64,000 bases of DNA from Arthrobacter pascens (GTDB taxonomy: Bacteria; Actinomycetota; Actinomycetes; Actinomycetales; Micrococcaceae): NCBI RefSeq assembly GCF_030816475.1, contig NZ_JAUSXF010000001.1, positions 2,046,001-2,110,000 on the forward strand, in the 5' to 3' direction. Positions 43,212 to 52,941 of this stretch are shown here, one piece after another. The position numbers were made by a program, and so were the translations under genes. The number at the start of each line of letters is the position of its first letter. The stretch's first letter is position 1. Below the pieces are notes generated by a model. It saw nothing but the letters and a program-made list of their open reading frames with translations, made no database searches and was not told the DNA's origin.

Positions 43212-44149
43212 TCGTAGACCTGCCCGACACCACCACCTCACAAGTCTCCAAAAAAATCATGTCCCTGCGCGAGCAAGGCGGCGTGATCGCCCTGGGCCGG
43301 GTCCTGACCCTGGTCGTCGTGACCAAATCCGGGCTCGAGGAAGAAGCGATCGAGGCAGCGAACGAGGCCAGCCGCGAACACCCCTGCCGGATCATCGTCC
43401 TCGCCGACGCCGGCAAAAACGCCCCCGACCGGCTCGATGCCCAAATCAGGGTCGGCGGAGACGCCGGCGCCTCCGAAGTCATCGTGCTCCGCGGCTACGG
43501 CCAACTCGCCCACGAGAGCGAATCCCTCGTCGCGGCACTGCTCCTCCCGGACGCGCCGATCGTGGCCTGGTGGCCGCACGGCGCCCCCGAAAACGCCTGC
43601 GAAACCTCCATCGGACGGATCGCGCACCGCAGGATCACCGACTCCGCCAACGAACCGGACCCGCAACAAGCCCTGGAAAACATCCGCACCACCTACAAAG
43701 CCGGCGACACCGACCTCGCCTGGACCAGACTCACGAACTGGCGAATCCAACTCGCGGCCGTCCTGGACCAAGTGGATCCCTCCCCCGTCACAGCCGTCGC
43801 CGTCGAAGGAGCCTCCGACTCACCCTCCACCATCCTCCTCGCCGCCTGGCTCACCCTGTCCCTGGACGCCCCCGTCACCATCGTCGCGGACCCCGCCGGA
43901 ACCGGCATCCGCCGCGTCAGACTCACCCGCCCCGGCGGCGACGTCCAACTCTTCCGACCCGGACTCTCCATCGCCGAACTCACCCAACCAGGACAACCAG
44001 CCCAACGCATCTCCCTCCCACGCCGCAGCCTCAAAGACTGCCTCGCCGAAGAACTACGACGCCTGGACCCCGACGAAGTCTTCGGCGAAGTGATTACTAT
44101 TGGACTGCCACGTACCAATCTAAGGAGTGTCCGGCCCAGTGAGCGTTGA
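43208..44149 (+). CDS. opcA: Glucose-6-phosphate dehydrogenase assembly protein OpcA
   Basis: Allosteric and assembly partner of Zwf in cyanobacteria and actinobacteria. 313 residues. Opening MIVDLPDTTTSQVSKKIMSL, then ALGRVLTLVVVTKSGLEEEA (about 30-49), the conserved LLPDAPIVAWWPHGAPENAC (about 110-129) and DLAWTRLTNWRIQLAAVLDQ (about 170-189), and a C-terminal beta-rich domain. The plus strand is extremely C-rich and purine-poor, which leaves the other two plus-strand frames open over most of its length. Composition returns to normal near 44090, so the last ~20 residues (ITIGLPRTNLRSVRPSER) look like flanking sequence. ATG overlaps the zwf TGA; its end overlaps pgl by 11 bp. Confidence 0.95.
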   Translation: MIVDLPDTTTSQVSKKIMSLREQGGVIALGRVLTLVVVTKSGLEEEAIEAANEASREHPCRIIVLADAGKNAPDRLDAQIRVGGDAGASEVIVLRGYGQLAHESESLVAALLLPDAPIVAWWPHGAPENACETSIGRIAHRRITDSANEPDPQQALENIRTTYKAGDTDLAWTRLTNWRIQLAAVLDQVDPSPVTAVAVEGASDSPSTILLAAWLTLSLDAPVTIVADPAGTGIRRVRLTRPGGDVQLFRPGLSIAELTQPGQPAQRISLPRRSLKDCLAEELRRLDPDEVFGEVITIGLPRTNLRSVRPSER

Positions 44150-44957
44150 CCCACGAGTAAGCATCCATCCTGATTCGTCCGTCCTGATGGCCGCCATCGC
44201 GGCCCGCCTCATCACCAAGCTGGTGGATGTACAGGATAAATACGGGGAGGCCACGGTGGTGCTTACCGGTGGTACGGTCGGCATCGGCACGCTGAAGGCT
44301 GTTGCGGACTCCCCCGCGGCTCCGGCTGTCGACTGGTCGCGGGTGAACTTCTGGTGGGGCGACGAGAGGTTCGTAGCGGCGGACGATCCGGACCGTAATA
44401 CGAAGCAGGCGTTCGAAGCGCTGCTCTCCCGCATTCCAGTGGATCCGGAGCGGATCCACCAGCCCGCTTCCTCGGATGATTTTGACAGTCCCGAAGAGGC
44501 TGCCGAGGACTATGCCCGTCGCCTCCGGGAGGCTGCCCGGGCCGAACATGCAGCGGACATGTCCGAGAACCGGCCCGAAAACCCTGGGGCACTTCCGCGG
44601 CTGGACGTCGTGTTGCTGGGCGTCGGACCGGATGCCCACGTCGCGTCCCTGTTCCCTGAGCAGGGCGGGATCCGGGAAAAAGAACGGACAGTCGTGGGGG
44701 TGCGGAATTCGCCCAAGCCCCCGCCGCAGCGGATTTCGCTGACGCTGCCGGCCATCAACACTGCAGCCGAAGTCTGGATGGTGGTTGCCGGTGAGGACAA
44801 AGCCGGAGCAGTGGGCCTGGCACTGGCCGGCGCTAACCCCGTCCAGGTGCCGGCAGCAGGTCCCAGGGGAACGTCGCGCACCCTCTGGCTCATCGACGAG
44901 AATGCGGCCTCAAGGGTCCCGCAGCAGCTCGTCCGGAAGGACGCCGCGGGCGCGTAA
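44139..44957 (+). CDS. pgl: 6-phosphogluconolactonase
   Basis: Hydrolyses 6-phosphogluconolactone made by Zwf. The 272-residue protein of the NagB/Pgl (DevB) family shows VVLTGGTVGIGTLKAVADS (about 39-57), VNFWWGDERFVAADDPDRNT (about 68-87, typical lactonase motif) and LDVVLLGVGPDAHVASLFPE (about 149-168), ending with LWLIDENAAS. The GTG start has AAGGAG ten bases upstream, inside the end of opcA; it replaces an in-frame GTG four codons earlier that has no site. Last gene of the tkt operon. Its final 48 bases overlap rbpA on the opposite strand. Confidence 0.94.
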   Translation: MSVDPRVSIHPDSSVLMAAIAARLITKLVDVQDKYGEATVVLTGGTVGIGTLKAVADSPAAPAVDWSRVNFWWGDERFVAADDPDRNTKQAFEALLSRIPVDPERIHQPASSDDFDSPEEAAEDYARRLREAARAEHAADMSENRPENPGALPRLDVVLLGVGPDAHVASLFPEQGGIREKERTVVGVRNSPKPPPQRISLTLPAINTAAEVWMVVAGEDKAGAVGLALAGANPVQVPAAGPRGTSRTLWLIDENAASRVPQQLVRKDAAGA

Positions 44958-45305
44958 CTTTTCCAGCGCTCCGGCCAGTACGTCTTCGGCGTCCTGGTCG
45001 GAGCGCCGCTCTTTAACGTATTCCAAGTGGCTTTTGAAGCCCTCATCCACGGGCTCTATCAGCGCTGATTCCTGTCCGTCCCTGGAGGCCGGAGTACCGC
45101 ATCTGCGGCAATCCCAGATGAGTGGAATCTGATCCTCCGGCAGCTTAAGAAAAACAGGCCGCGTTTCGTGTCCCTTCGCACACCAGTACGAAACACGAAT
45201 CCGCGGCAACCTGTCCCCCGGAAAATCGTCGGCTTCGTTCCGGGGACCGGCTCCTTCCGTGACACCCACACGGGTGCCGCGGAAGCCTGACGTACTGTGT
45301 ACCAT
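44910..45305 (-). CDS. rbpA: RNA polymerase-binding protein RbpA
   Basis: Actinobacterial transcription factor that binds RNA polymerase and the principal sigma factor and helps promoter opening. The 131-residue protein has the central RbpA domain SYWCAKGHETRPVFLKLPED (about 37-56) with IPLIWDCRRCGTPASRDG (Cys residues that can hold zinc), the basic linker, and the sigma-interacting C-terminus HLEYVKERRSDQDAEDVLAG (about 92-111). N-terminal leader MVHSTSGFRGTRVGV fits the family. AGGAG lies five bases before the ATG. A perfect 15-bp hairpin sits just upstream. The 3' end overlaps pgl tail to tail. Confidence 0.95.
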   Translation of the reverse strand: MVHSTSGFRGTRVGVTEGAGPRNEADDFPGDRLPRIRVSYWCAKGHETRPVFLKLPEDQIPLIWDCRRCGTPASRDGQESALIEPVDEGFKSHLEYVKERRSDQDAEDVLAGALEKLRARGVLPDELLRDP

Positions 45306-45327
45306 CGGCACTCCTGGCTGCTTAACG

Positions 45328-45360
45328 AACTGTGGCTGTTGGAAGCCAACAGCCACAGTT
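45328..45360 (-). terminator. Perfect 15-bp hairpin between secG and rbpA
   Basis: AACTGTGGCTGTTGG and CCAACAGCCACAGTT pair perfectly around a three-base loop. It lies 53 bp after the secG stop and 22 bp before the rbpA start codon, just upstream of the rbpA ribosome site. No T-run follows. It may end the tpiA-secG transcript or act in the rbpA leader. Confidence 0.65.
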
Positions 45361-45413
45361 TAGTTCGCCGTTTCCCTTGGCGGCAGTGCCGGGCAGGGAT
45401 CAGTCTTGAAGGA

Positions 45414-45671
45414 CTAGGAGTCGGCGGTGCCCGAGAAGCGCATGATCAGGCCGAGAGCAATGATCACGACGCCCCAGGTAACGCCCAGGATGATCGTGAA
45501 CCTGTTCAGGTTGCGCTCGGCTACACCGGAGGAGCTCAGGCCGGAACTCATGCCGCCACCGAACATGTCCGACAGGCCGCCGCCCCGACCCTTGTGGAGG
45601 AGGATGAGCAGCGTCAGCAGAAGGCTGGTGATACCCAGGAGGATCTGCAGAATGACATGAAGAACGTCCAC
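45414..45671 (-). CDS. secG: Preprotein translocase subunit SecG
   Basis: Small membrane subunit of the SecYEG translocon. 85 residues with two transmembrane helices (about 4-24, LHVILQILLGITSLLLTLLI, and 57-77, FTIILGVTWGVVIIALGLIM) flanking the conserved cytoplasmic loop LLHKGRGGGLSDMFGGGMSS (about 24-43). GTG start with AAAGG six bases upstream. Follows tpiA by 50 bp on the same strand, the usual actinobacterial order gap-pgk-tpiA-secG. Confidence 0.95.
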   Translation of the reverse strand: MDVLHVILQILLGITSLLLTLLILLHKGRGGGLSDMFGGGMSSGLSSSGVAERNLNRFTIILGVTWGVVIIALGLIMRFSGTADS

Positions 45672-45721
45672 GACGGCCTTTCAGAAAGTTGGAATTGCGG
45701 GAGCTTTGCGCTGCGTCCGGA

Positions 45722-46537
45722 CTACTCCGTCAGCAGGTGACTCTCGAACCTGACAATACTAGCAAACTCGGCAGGGTCGAGGCTGGCCCCGCCCACCAAC
45801 ACGCCGTCGACGTCCCGCTGGTTCAGGATGGCTGCGACGTTGCTGGACTTGACCGAGCCGCCGTAGAGCAGTCGGATCTTCGCTGCAGCGTCATCCCCGA
45901 AGATGCTGGTGAGTTCTGCCCGGATAGCCGCACACATCTCCTGGGCATCTTCAGGTCCAGCCACTTCGCCGGTGCCGATGGCCCAGACGGGCTCGTACGC
46001 CACAACAAGCTCGCTTGCCTGTTCGGGCGTGATGCCCGCGACGTCGGCCCGGAGCTGCGTGAGCGTGTGCTCCACGTGGGTTCCGGCCTGGCGGATTTCC
46101 AGCCCTTCGCCGACGCAAAGAACCGGAGTCAGGCCATGCTTGTACGCAGCCTTGACCTTGGCGTTGAGGACCTCGTCGGATTCGTGGTGGATGGTGCGGC
46201 GTTCGCTGTGGCCCACCAGTACGTACTTGCAGCCCAGCTTGCCCAGGAACTGGCCGGAAATATCTCCGGTGTAGGCTCCGGAATCGAACTGGGACAGGTC
46301 CTGGCCACCGTACGCGATGTCCAGTTCGTCACCCTGGACCAGGGTCTGCACGCCGCGAAGGTCCGTGAACGGAGGGAAGACTGCCACCTCGACCCGGTTG
46401 TAGTCGTGTTTGGCGTCGGACAGGGTCCAAGCCAGTTTCTGCAGGAGGGTGATGCCCTGGACGTGGTCCATGTTCATCTTCCAGTTGCCCGCGATGAGAG
46501 GCGTGCGGTCAAAAGCGCCGTTCGTTGACGTAGTCAC
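45722..46537 (-). CDS. tpiA: Triosephosphate isomerase
   Basis: Interconverts dihydroxyacetone phosphate and glyceraldehyde-3-phosphate. 271 residues, a normal TIM barrel: [14 protein letters not shown] (about 14-27) with the catalytic Lys, [13 protein letters not shown] with catalytic His (about 105-117), the active Glu in [20 protein letters not shown] (about 176-195), and [24 protein letters not shown] at the C-terminus. GTG start with GGAG seven bases upstream. Separated from pgk by about 90 bp containing a hairpin. Confidence 0.97.
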   Translation of the reverse strand: MTTSTNGAFDRTPLIAGNWKMNMDHVQGITLLQKLAWTLSDAKHDYNRVEVAVFPPFTDLRGVQTLVQGDELDIAYGGQDLSQFDSGAYTGDISGQFLGKLGCKYVLVGHSERRTIHHESDEVLNAKVKAAYKHGLTPVLCVGEGLEIRQAGTHVEHTLTQLRADVAGITPEQASELVVAYEPVWAIGTGEVAGPEDAQEMCAAIRAELTSIFGDDAAAKIRLLYGGSVKSSNVAAILNQRDVDGVLVGGASLDPAEFASIVRFESHLLTE

Positions 46538-46566
46538 GTGTTCTCCAAGAGTTCTTGATATGTGAG

Positions 46567-46602
46567 CGGCCGGCAGGGTGCACGCTGGCGCCCTGCCGGC
46601 CG
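46567..46602 (-). terminator. Hairpin between pgk and tpiA
   Basis: CGGCCGGCAGGG and CCCTGCCGGCCG form a perfect 12-bp stem with a 12-base loop, 22 bp after the pgk stop. No T-run. Since tpiA follows on the same strand it may be an attenuator or an mRNA-stabilising element, not a full stop. Confidence 0.5.
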
Positions 46603-46624
46603 GAGGACTCGACAGTCCGGATAC

Positions 46625-47851
46625 TTAGCGGTCCAGGACGCTGAGTCCCGGGAGTTCCTTGCCTTCGAGATATTCGAGGCTGGCACCGCCGCCGGTGGAA
46701 ATGTGGCCGAATTCGTCGTCCGCGAAACCCAGCGTACGCACGGCGGCGGCTGAGTCCCCGCCGCCTACCACGGTGAATGCATCGGCCGCAGTAAGGGCCT
46801 GGGCCACGGCGCGTGTTCCAGCAGAGAATGCTTCAAACTCGAAGACTCCCATGGGTCCGTTCCAGAACACCGTCCGGGCGCCCTTGATCCGGTCCGCGAA
46901 GGCGGCTGCCGATTCCGGACCAATGTCCAGGCCGATGCCTGAGGCCCCGAAGCTGCTGCCTTCGATGTCATCCGCCGCAACCGTTTCGTGGGCGGCGTCG
47001 GCGGCGAATTTCTCCGCCACCACGACGTCGGTCGGTACTACGAACTCAGTGCCGGCGGCTGCAGCCCGCTGGAGGTAGTCCTTGACCACCGGGATCTGGT
47101 CCTCTTCCAGGAGGCTGCCGGCCACTTTGTGGCCTTCTGCCGCCAGGAACGTGAACAGCATGCCGCCGCCCACGAGGATGGTGTCGGCCTTGCCGATGAG
47201 GTTGTCGATGACGGCAAGCTTGTCCGACACCTTCGAGCCGCCGAGCACGACGACGTAGGGGCGCTGGGTGTCGGACGTCAGCTTCCGGAGCACCTCCACC
47301 TCGGTGTGCACCAGGTCGCCCTGGTAAGACGGAAGCCTGGTGGCGACGTCGTAAACGCTGGCGTGCTTGCGGTGCACGGCTCCGAAGGCGTCATCCACGA
47401 AGGCGCCATTGCTGCCCGTCAGGGCGACTAGTTCGTCAGCGAATTCGGCCCGCTGGGCGTCGTCCTTGCTGGTCTCGCGGGGGTCGAACCGGACGTTCTC
47501 CAGAACGAGCACTTCGCCATCCTGCAGTGAGGCAGCGAGCTTCTTCGCGGAGCTGCCGACGGTGTCTTCGGCGAGGGCCACGTTGAAGCCAGCGAGTTCG
47601 GCCAGCCGCGAGACGGCAGGCTTGAGAGAGTATTTTTCCTCCGGCGCGCCCTTGGGGCGTCCGAGGTGGGCTGTTACCAGCACGCGGGCACCGGCGTCCG
47701 TGAGCTTTCCCAGGACCGGCAGTGAGGCCTTGATGCGGCCGTCGTCAGTCACTGTCGAGCCGTCGAGCGGCACATTCAGGTCACTTCTGACCAGAATGTA
47801 CCGCCCGCGGACACCTTCAGCGATCAGTTCGTTGAGGGTGTGAAATGTCAT
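46625..47851 (-). CDS. pgk: Phosphoglycerate kinase
   Basis: Makes ATP from 1,3-bisphosphoglycerate. 408 residues: [20 protein letters not shown] (about 21-40, the substrate-binding signature), TAHLGRPKG (about 59-67), [15 protein letters not shown], the mid-protein [20 protein letters not shown] (about 221-240), the hinge [20 protein letters not shown] (about 332-351) and the terminal phosphate loop [16 protein letters not shown] and [18 protein letters not shown]. Ten bp after gap. Complete and typical. Confidence 0.97.
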   Translation of the reverse strand: MTFHTLNELIAEGVRGRYILVRSDLNVPLDGSTVTDDGRIKASLPVLGKLTDAGARVLVTAHLGRPKGAPEEKYSLKPAVSRLAELAGFNVALAEDTVGSSAKKLAASLQDGEVLVLENVRFDPRETSKDDAQRAEFADELVALTGSNGAFVDDAFGAVHRKHASVYDVATRLPSYQGDLVHTEVEVLRKLTSDTQRPYVVVLGGSKVSDKLAVIDNLIGKADTILVGGGMLFTFLAAEGHKVAGSLLEEDQIPVVKDYLQRAAAAGTEFVVPTDVVVAEKFAADAAHETVAADDIEGSSFGASGIGLDIGPESAAAFADRIKGARTVFWNGPMGVFEFEAFSAGTRAVAQALTAADAFTVVGGGDSAAAVRTLGFADDEFGHISTGGGASLEYLEGKELPGLSVLDR

Positions 47852-47861
47852 GTGTCTAACC

Positions 47862-48923
<1,062 letters not shown>

Positions 48924-49024
48924 TCAAGCCAACTAACAGATCCCGCACGCCATTGGGCAGAGATAATTACCAGATCGGAGGGCGACCAGCCACGTTGCTG
49001 AAGGCTAACCGCCTTCCGTGACCT

Positions 49025-49030
49025 ATCTTA
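49025..49030 (-). promoter_or_regulatory. Possible -10 element for the gap operon
   Basis: Minus-strand TAAGAT about 150 bp before the gap start, just after the sodA terminator. No good -35 box. The leader would contain a small GAAGGC/GCCTTC hairpin at 49000-49016. Confidence 0.3.
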
Positions 49031-49041
49031 CGTTTAACAGG

Positions 49042-49069
49042 GTCTGCCCCCGCAAGTGCGGGGGCAGAC
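49042..49069 (-). terminator. Strong hairpin downstream of sodA
   Basis: GTCTGCCCCCGCA and TGCGGGGGCAGAC pair perfectly over 13 bp with a minimal loop, 67 bp after the sodA stop codon and ahead of the gap promoter region. On the minus strand it is followed by CCTGTTAAAC and no T-run. A likely terminator separating sodA from gap. Confidence 0.7.
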
Positions 49070-49135
49070 GGTCCACATTCCGGCCAAAAAGCCGCTAAAT
49101 GTGAAGTTTGTTACACCGGCGTGTACCGGAGGTCA

Positions 49136-49762
49136 CTACGGCAGGGTGATCAGGCCCGTCGCGCTGGAGCGGGCCGCGTCGAAGCGCTTGGCCACATCCG
49201 CCCAGTTGACGATGTTCCAGAATGCCTTGACGTAATCAGCCTTGACGTTCACGTAATCCAGGTAGAAGGCGTGCTCCCACATGTCGAGCATCAGCAGGGG
49301 GGTCGTGCCGAGTGCCACGTTTCCCTGCTGGTCGTAGAGCTGCTCGATGACAAGGTTGCCACCGATGGGCTCGTAGGCCAGGAAGCCCCAGCCGGATCCC
49401 TGCAGCCCCAGGGCCGCAGCCGAGAACTGGGCGCGGAAAGCGTCAAACGAGCCGAAGGCGTCGTCGATGGCTGCTGCCAGCTCACCCTCGGGCTTGTCGC
49501 CGCCGTCCGGGGACAGGTTGTTCCAGAACACGGAGTGGTTGACGTGGCCGCCGGTGTGGAACGCAAGGTCCTTGGACAGCCGGTTGATGTTGGCGAAGTC
49601 GCCCTTGTCGCGGGCATCCGCGAGCTGGGCCAGGGCGTTGTTGGCGCCCGTTACGTAGGCTGCATGGTGCTTGCTGTGGTGCAGCTCCATGATCCGCGCC
49701 GAAATGTGCGGCTCGAGGGCTGCGTAGTCGTAGCTGAGTTCTGGCAGTACGTACTCGGTCAC
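49136..49762 (-). CDS. sodA: Superoxide dismutase, Fe/Mn family
   Basis: Converts superoxide to peroxide and oxygen. 208 residues: [20 protein letters not shown] (about 4-23), metal ligands in [13 protein letters not shown] (His near 28), [15 protein letters not shown] (His near 76), and [13 protein letters not shown] (Asp and His near 160-164). Second-sphere residues read YDQQGN, with glutamine where M. tuberculosis FeSOD has His145, which favours manganese. The GTG start has GGAGG six bases ahead. A single-gene unit between gap and whiA. Confidence 0.96.
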   Translation of the reverse strand: MTEYVLPELSYDYAALEPHISARIMELHHSKHHAAYVTGANNALAQLADARDKGDFANINRLSKDLAFHTGGHVNHSVFWNNLSPDGGDKPEGELAAAIDDAFGSFDAFRAQFSAAALGLQGSGWGFLAYEPIGGNLVIEQLYDQQGNVALGTTPLLMLDMWEHAFYLDYVNVKADYVKAFWNIVNWADVAKRFDAARSSATGLITLP

Positions 49763-49934
49763 AAAATCCTCCAATATCGTGGACGGTCTGTCCGGTTTGT
49801 AACTCTCGGATTGTGCATCCGGATGACATGCACCCGGAAGATTGCAGTGGCGGAAACCTGGCGGCCGTTCCCGGAGCATAACCGGCAAGCCGGGCCGGGT
49901 ATTTCCGTCACATCGTCTGATTCTAGGGGCGCTG

Positions 49935-50915
49935 CTACTCGTCCAGCATTTCAGGCGTCACATTGGCGTCTGTGCCGGGGATGCCCAGGTCAAGTGCCCG
50001 TTTGTCCGCCATGGCCAGCAGCCGGCGGATGCGGCCGGCAATGGCGTCCTTGGTCATCACGGGGTCTGCCAGGCGTCCCAGCTCATCCAGGCTCGCCTGC
50101 TTGTGGGCCACCCGCAGTTCGCCGGCGTATTTGAGGTGGTCCGGAACGTCGTCGCCCAGGATCTCCAGGGCACGGTCAACGCGTGCCCCGGCCGCGACGG
50201 CCGCCTGGGCGGAACGCCTCAAGTTGGCGTCGTCGAAATTCGCCAGCCGATTGGCCGTGGCGCGGACCTCCTTGCGCATCCTCCGCTCTTCCCAGACCAT
50301 GAGGGCGTCGTGGGCGCCCATGCGGGTGAGCAGCGCCGCAATGGTGTCGCCGTCGCGGATCACCACGCGGTCCACTCCCCGGACCTCCCGTGCCTTGGCC
50401 TGGATGCTGAGCCGGCGCGCCGCACCCACCAGCGCCAATGCGGACTCGGGGCCGGGGCAGGTGACCTCCAGCGAGGAGGAACGGCCCGGTTCCGTGAGGG
50501 AACCGTGGGCAAGGAACGCGCCGCGCCAGACAGCCTCGGCGTCCGCAGCGGAGCCGTTCACGACTGCCGAAGGAAGCCCGCGGACTGGCCGGCCGCGGCC
50601 GTCAAGCAAGCCCGTCTGGCGGGCCAGGGCCTCGCCGTCGCGGACCACCCGCACCACATAGCGGCTCCCCCGCCGCAGCCCTCCTCCGGAGACCACGATG
50701 ATTTCGCTTTGGTGGCCGTAAACTTCCGCGATGGCCGCCCGCAGGCGGCGCGCCGTGGACGCCAGGTCCACTTCAGCCTCGATCACGATCCGGCCGGAGA
50801 TGATGTGCAGGCCGCCGGCGAACCGGAGCATCGCGGAGACTTCAGCCTTCCGGACTGATGACTTCTTGATGTCCAGACGGGACAGTTCTTCCTTGACCGA
50901 TGCTGTCAGTGCCAT
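49935..50915 (-). CDS. whiA: DNA-binding regulator WhiA
   Basis: Conserved Gram-positive protein; in Streptomyces it controls sporulation and septation together with WhiB, and in Bacillus it affects cell division. 326 residues: N-terminal degenerate LAGLIDADG endonuclease-like domain ([40 protein letters not shown]) without catalytic acids, and a C-terminal helix-turn-helix HTH_WhiA domain ([20 protein letters not shown], then [21 protein letters not shown], about 260-310). ATG with AGGAAGG five bases ahead. Last gene of rapZ-yvcK-whiA, a gene order conserved across Gram-positives. Confidence 0.96.
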   Translation of the reverse strand: MALTASVKEELSRLDIKKSSVRKAEVSAMLRFAGGLHIISGRIVIEAEVDLASTARRLRAAIAEVYGHQSEIIVVSGGGLRRGSRYVVRVVRDGEALARQTGLLDGRGRPVRGLPSAVVNGSAADAEAVWRGAFLAHGSLTEPGRSSSLEVTCPGPESALALVGAARRLSIQAKAREVRGVDRVVIRDGDTIAALLTRMGAHDALMVWEERRMRKEVRATANRLANFDDANLRRSAQAAVAAGARVDRALEILGDDVPDHLKYAGELRVAHKQASLDELGRLADPVMTKDAIAGRIRRLLAMADKRALDLGIPGTDANVTPEMLDE

Positions 50916-50924
50916 GGCACCTTC

Positions 50925-51944
50925 CTAACTGTTCCCGAAAATATCGTGGTACGCCGCTGCCAGACGCAATGGGTCGTGGACAGGCCGGCGGCCCGACGCC
51001 CCTACTTTACCCAAGACAACCTCGGCGCCGATCATCCCCGCCGCTTTCTCGAATTCTGGCAGGTCCGGGACCGACGCCGGGTCTGCGAGGACAATGTCGA
51101 CGCCGAAGTCCGGTGCGTACCGGCGCAGTGCGTGGAGGTGGTCCGCGGCGGACATGCCCGTGGTCTCCTTGGTGTCCGTGGCCAGGTTCATGGTCAGGCA
51201 GCGTTTCGCCGGGGTGCCGCACAGTGCCTGGCGCATCTCCGGGAGCAGCAGGTGCGGCAGCACCGAGGTGTACCACGAGCCCGGTCCCAGGATGATCCAG
51301 TCGGCCAGTTCGATGGCCGTCAGGGCATCGGTGCAGGCGGGTGCGTCGTCAGGCAGCAGCCGGACCTGCTCGAGGGAACCGGCAACCGCGCACCGTGCCT
51401 GGCCCCGGATTGTCTGCATAGCCGACGCGCCGTCCGGGGCGGTGACCCGAATGTCGCCTTCGATGGTGAGCGGCACAGTGGACATCGGAAGCACCTGGCC
51501 GCGCGCGCCCAGCAGCGCGCCCGCCCATTTGAGGCCGGCAACGGTGTCGCCGAGCAGCTCCCACAGGGTCACGATAAGCAGGTTCCCCATCGCATGCTCG
51601 TCCAGCGACCCTCCGGTGCCCTTGCCCGGATGGAACCGGTGCTGCATCACATCGCGCCATGTCCGGCCCCAGTCGGTGTCATCACACAGCGCGGACAGCG
51701 CCATACGCAGGTCCCCCGGCGGAAGAACGCCGTACTCCTCGCGCAGACGCCCGGATGACCCGCCGTCGTCCGCCACCGTGACAATGGCGGTGAGTTCAGA
51801 GGTGAGCAGCCGCAAGGCCGACAGTGAAGCGGACAGGCCATGGCCCCCGCCAAGTGCCACAACATTGGGGCCCTTGTCCTGCTGGCCTGCTGCCGTTCCT
51901 CCCGAGGGAGGGATCAACGGCAGCGGCCCGGTGAGCAATCCCAT
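50925..51944 (-). CDS. yvcK: Gluconeogenesis factor YvcK/CofD-like protein
   Basis: 339-residue CofD-fold protein. In Bacillus and mycobacteria the homologue (YvcK/CuvA) is needed for growth on gluconeogenic carbon and for cell-wall shape, and it binds UDP-sugars. Motifs: VVALGGGHGLSASLSALRLL (about 28-47), VTVADDGGSSGRLREEYGVL (about 56-75), GNLLIVTLWELLGD (about 118-131) and LGPGSWYTSVLPHLLLPEMR (about 216-235). The ATG overlaps the rapZ stop (TAATG). Ten bp before whiA. Well supported. Confidence 0.95.
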   Translation of the reverse strand: MGLLTGPLPLIPPSGGTAAGQQDKGPNVVALGGGHGLSASLSALRLLTSELTAIVTVADDGGSSGRLREEYGVLPPGDLRMALSALCDDTDWGRTWRDVMQHRFHPGKGTGGSLDEHAMGNLLIVTLWELLGDTVAGLKWAGALLGARGQVLPMSTVPLTIEGDIRVTAPDGASAMQTIRGQARCAVAGSLEQVRLLPDDAPACTDALTAIELADWIILGPGSWYTSVLPHLLLPEMRQALCGTPAKRCLTMNLATDTKETTGMSAADHLHALRRYAPDFGVDIVLADPASVPDLPEFEKAAGMIGAEVVLGKVGASGRRPVHDPLRLAAAYHDIFGNS

Positions 51945-52870
51945 TATTCGCGGCCCAGATCGCGGTGCGTGGTCGTCACGGTGACCCTGGGGTATTGGGC
52001 CAGTTTCTTGGAAAGTTCGACGGCGACGGCGACCGACCGGTGCTTGCCGCCTGTGCAGCCCACGGCAATCGTGGCATAGTGCTTGTTTTCCCGCCGGTAC
52101 CCGTCCAGGACAGGCTCGAGCGCCAGAACGAAGCGGTCAATGAAATTCTTCACGCCTTCGGCCTCGAGGACGTACTCACTGACGTCCTTGTCCAGGCCCG
52201 TGTGCGGGCGCAGCTGCGGGACCCAGTGCGGATTGGGGATGAAGCGGACGTCGGCGACGTAGTTGGAATCCACCGGCAGGCCGTACTTGAAGCCAAAGCT
52301 CATGACGTTCAGCCGCAGGGCGACCGGCCCGGTTTCACTGAACAGTTCCGTGATGGCGGTGGCGAGGCCGTGAACGTTGTAGGTGGAGGTGTCCAGTACG
52401 ACGTCGGCACTGTCCCGAAGTTCCGTGAGCAGTTCCCGTTCGGCTGCTATGCCGTCCAGGATCCGGCCGCCTTCCTGGAGCGGATGCGGCCTGCGGCCCT
52501 GTTCGAAGCGGCGGACCAGGACGTCGTCGTTGGCGTCGAGGAACAGCACCCGGAACGTGACGCCGCTGGCGGCAAGGGCCCCCAGTGCGGCGCGGATGTC
52601 GGCAAACAGGCCTTTGCTGCGGACGTCCATGACGACAGCCAGGCGCGGAATGGACTGGGGCGCATGCGACACGATCTCGGCGAGGGTGCCAAGCATCTGC
52701 GGCGGCAGGTTCTCCACGACGTACCAGCCGTGGTCCTCCAGCGCGTCCGAGGCTGTGCTTCGTCCCGCCCCGGACATCCCGGTGACCACCAGCAGTTCCG
52801 CTTCGACGGGCTTGACCGGCGTCAGCCCGTCGTCCTGCTCCGCCGGGGATTCCGCCGTCGAGTCTGCCAT
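51944..52870 (-). CDS. rapZ: RNase adapter / nucleotide-binding protein RapZ (YvcJ)
   Basis: 308-residue P-loop protein. The E. coli homologue guides RNase E to a small RNA controlling glucosamine synthesis; in actinobacteria the role is less clear. Walker [21 protein letters not shown] (about 28-47), Walker B region [34 protein letters not shown] (about 110-129), [39 protein letters not shown] (about 207-225) and [19 protein letters not shown] (about 269-287), the most conserved C-terminal block. First gene of rapZ-yvcK-whiA, 71 bp after uvrC. Confidence 0.96.
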   Translation of the reverse strand: MADSTAESPAEQDDGLTPVKPVEAELLVVTGMSGAGRSTASDALEDHGWYVVENLPPQMLGTLAEIVSHAPQSIPRLAVVMDVRSKGLFADIRAALGALAASGVTFRVLFLDANDDVLVRRFEQGRRPHPLQEGGRILDGIAAERELLTELRDSADVVLDTSTYNVHGLATAITELFSETGPVALRLNVMSFGFKYGLPVDSNYVADVRFIPNPHWVPQLRPHTGLDKDVSEYVLEAEGVKNFIDRFVLALEPVLDGYRRENKHYATIAVGCTGGKHRSVAVAVELSKKLAQYPRVTVTTTHRDLGRE

Positions 52871-52941
52871 TAATTCCGCCCCAATTCTGTCGTGTTGTCG
52901 GACGGCAACCGCATCCGCGGAAACCCCGTTCCTTACCCTAG

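Noticed and set aside
43168..44142. 324-codon plus-strand frame overlapping opcA
   Set aside because: Arg/Pro-rich translation without domain features, explained by the purine-poor opcA sequence; OpcA itself is clearly the real product.
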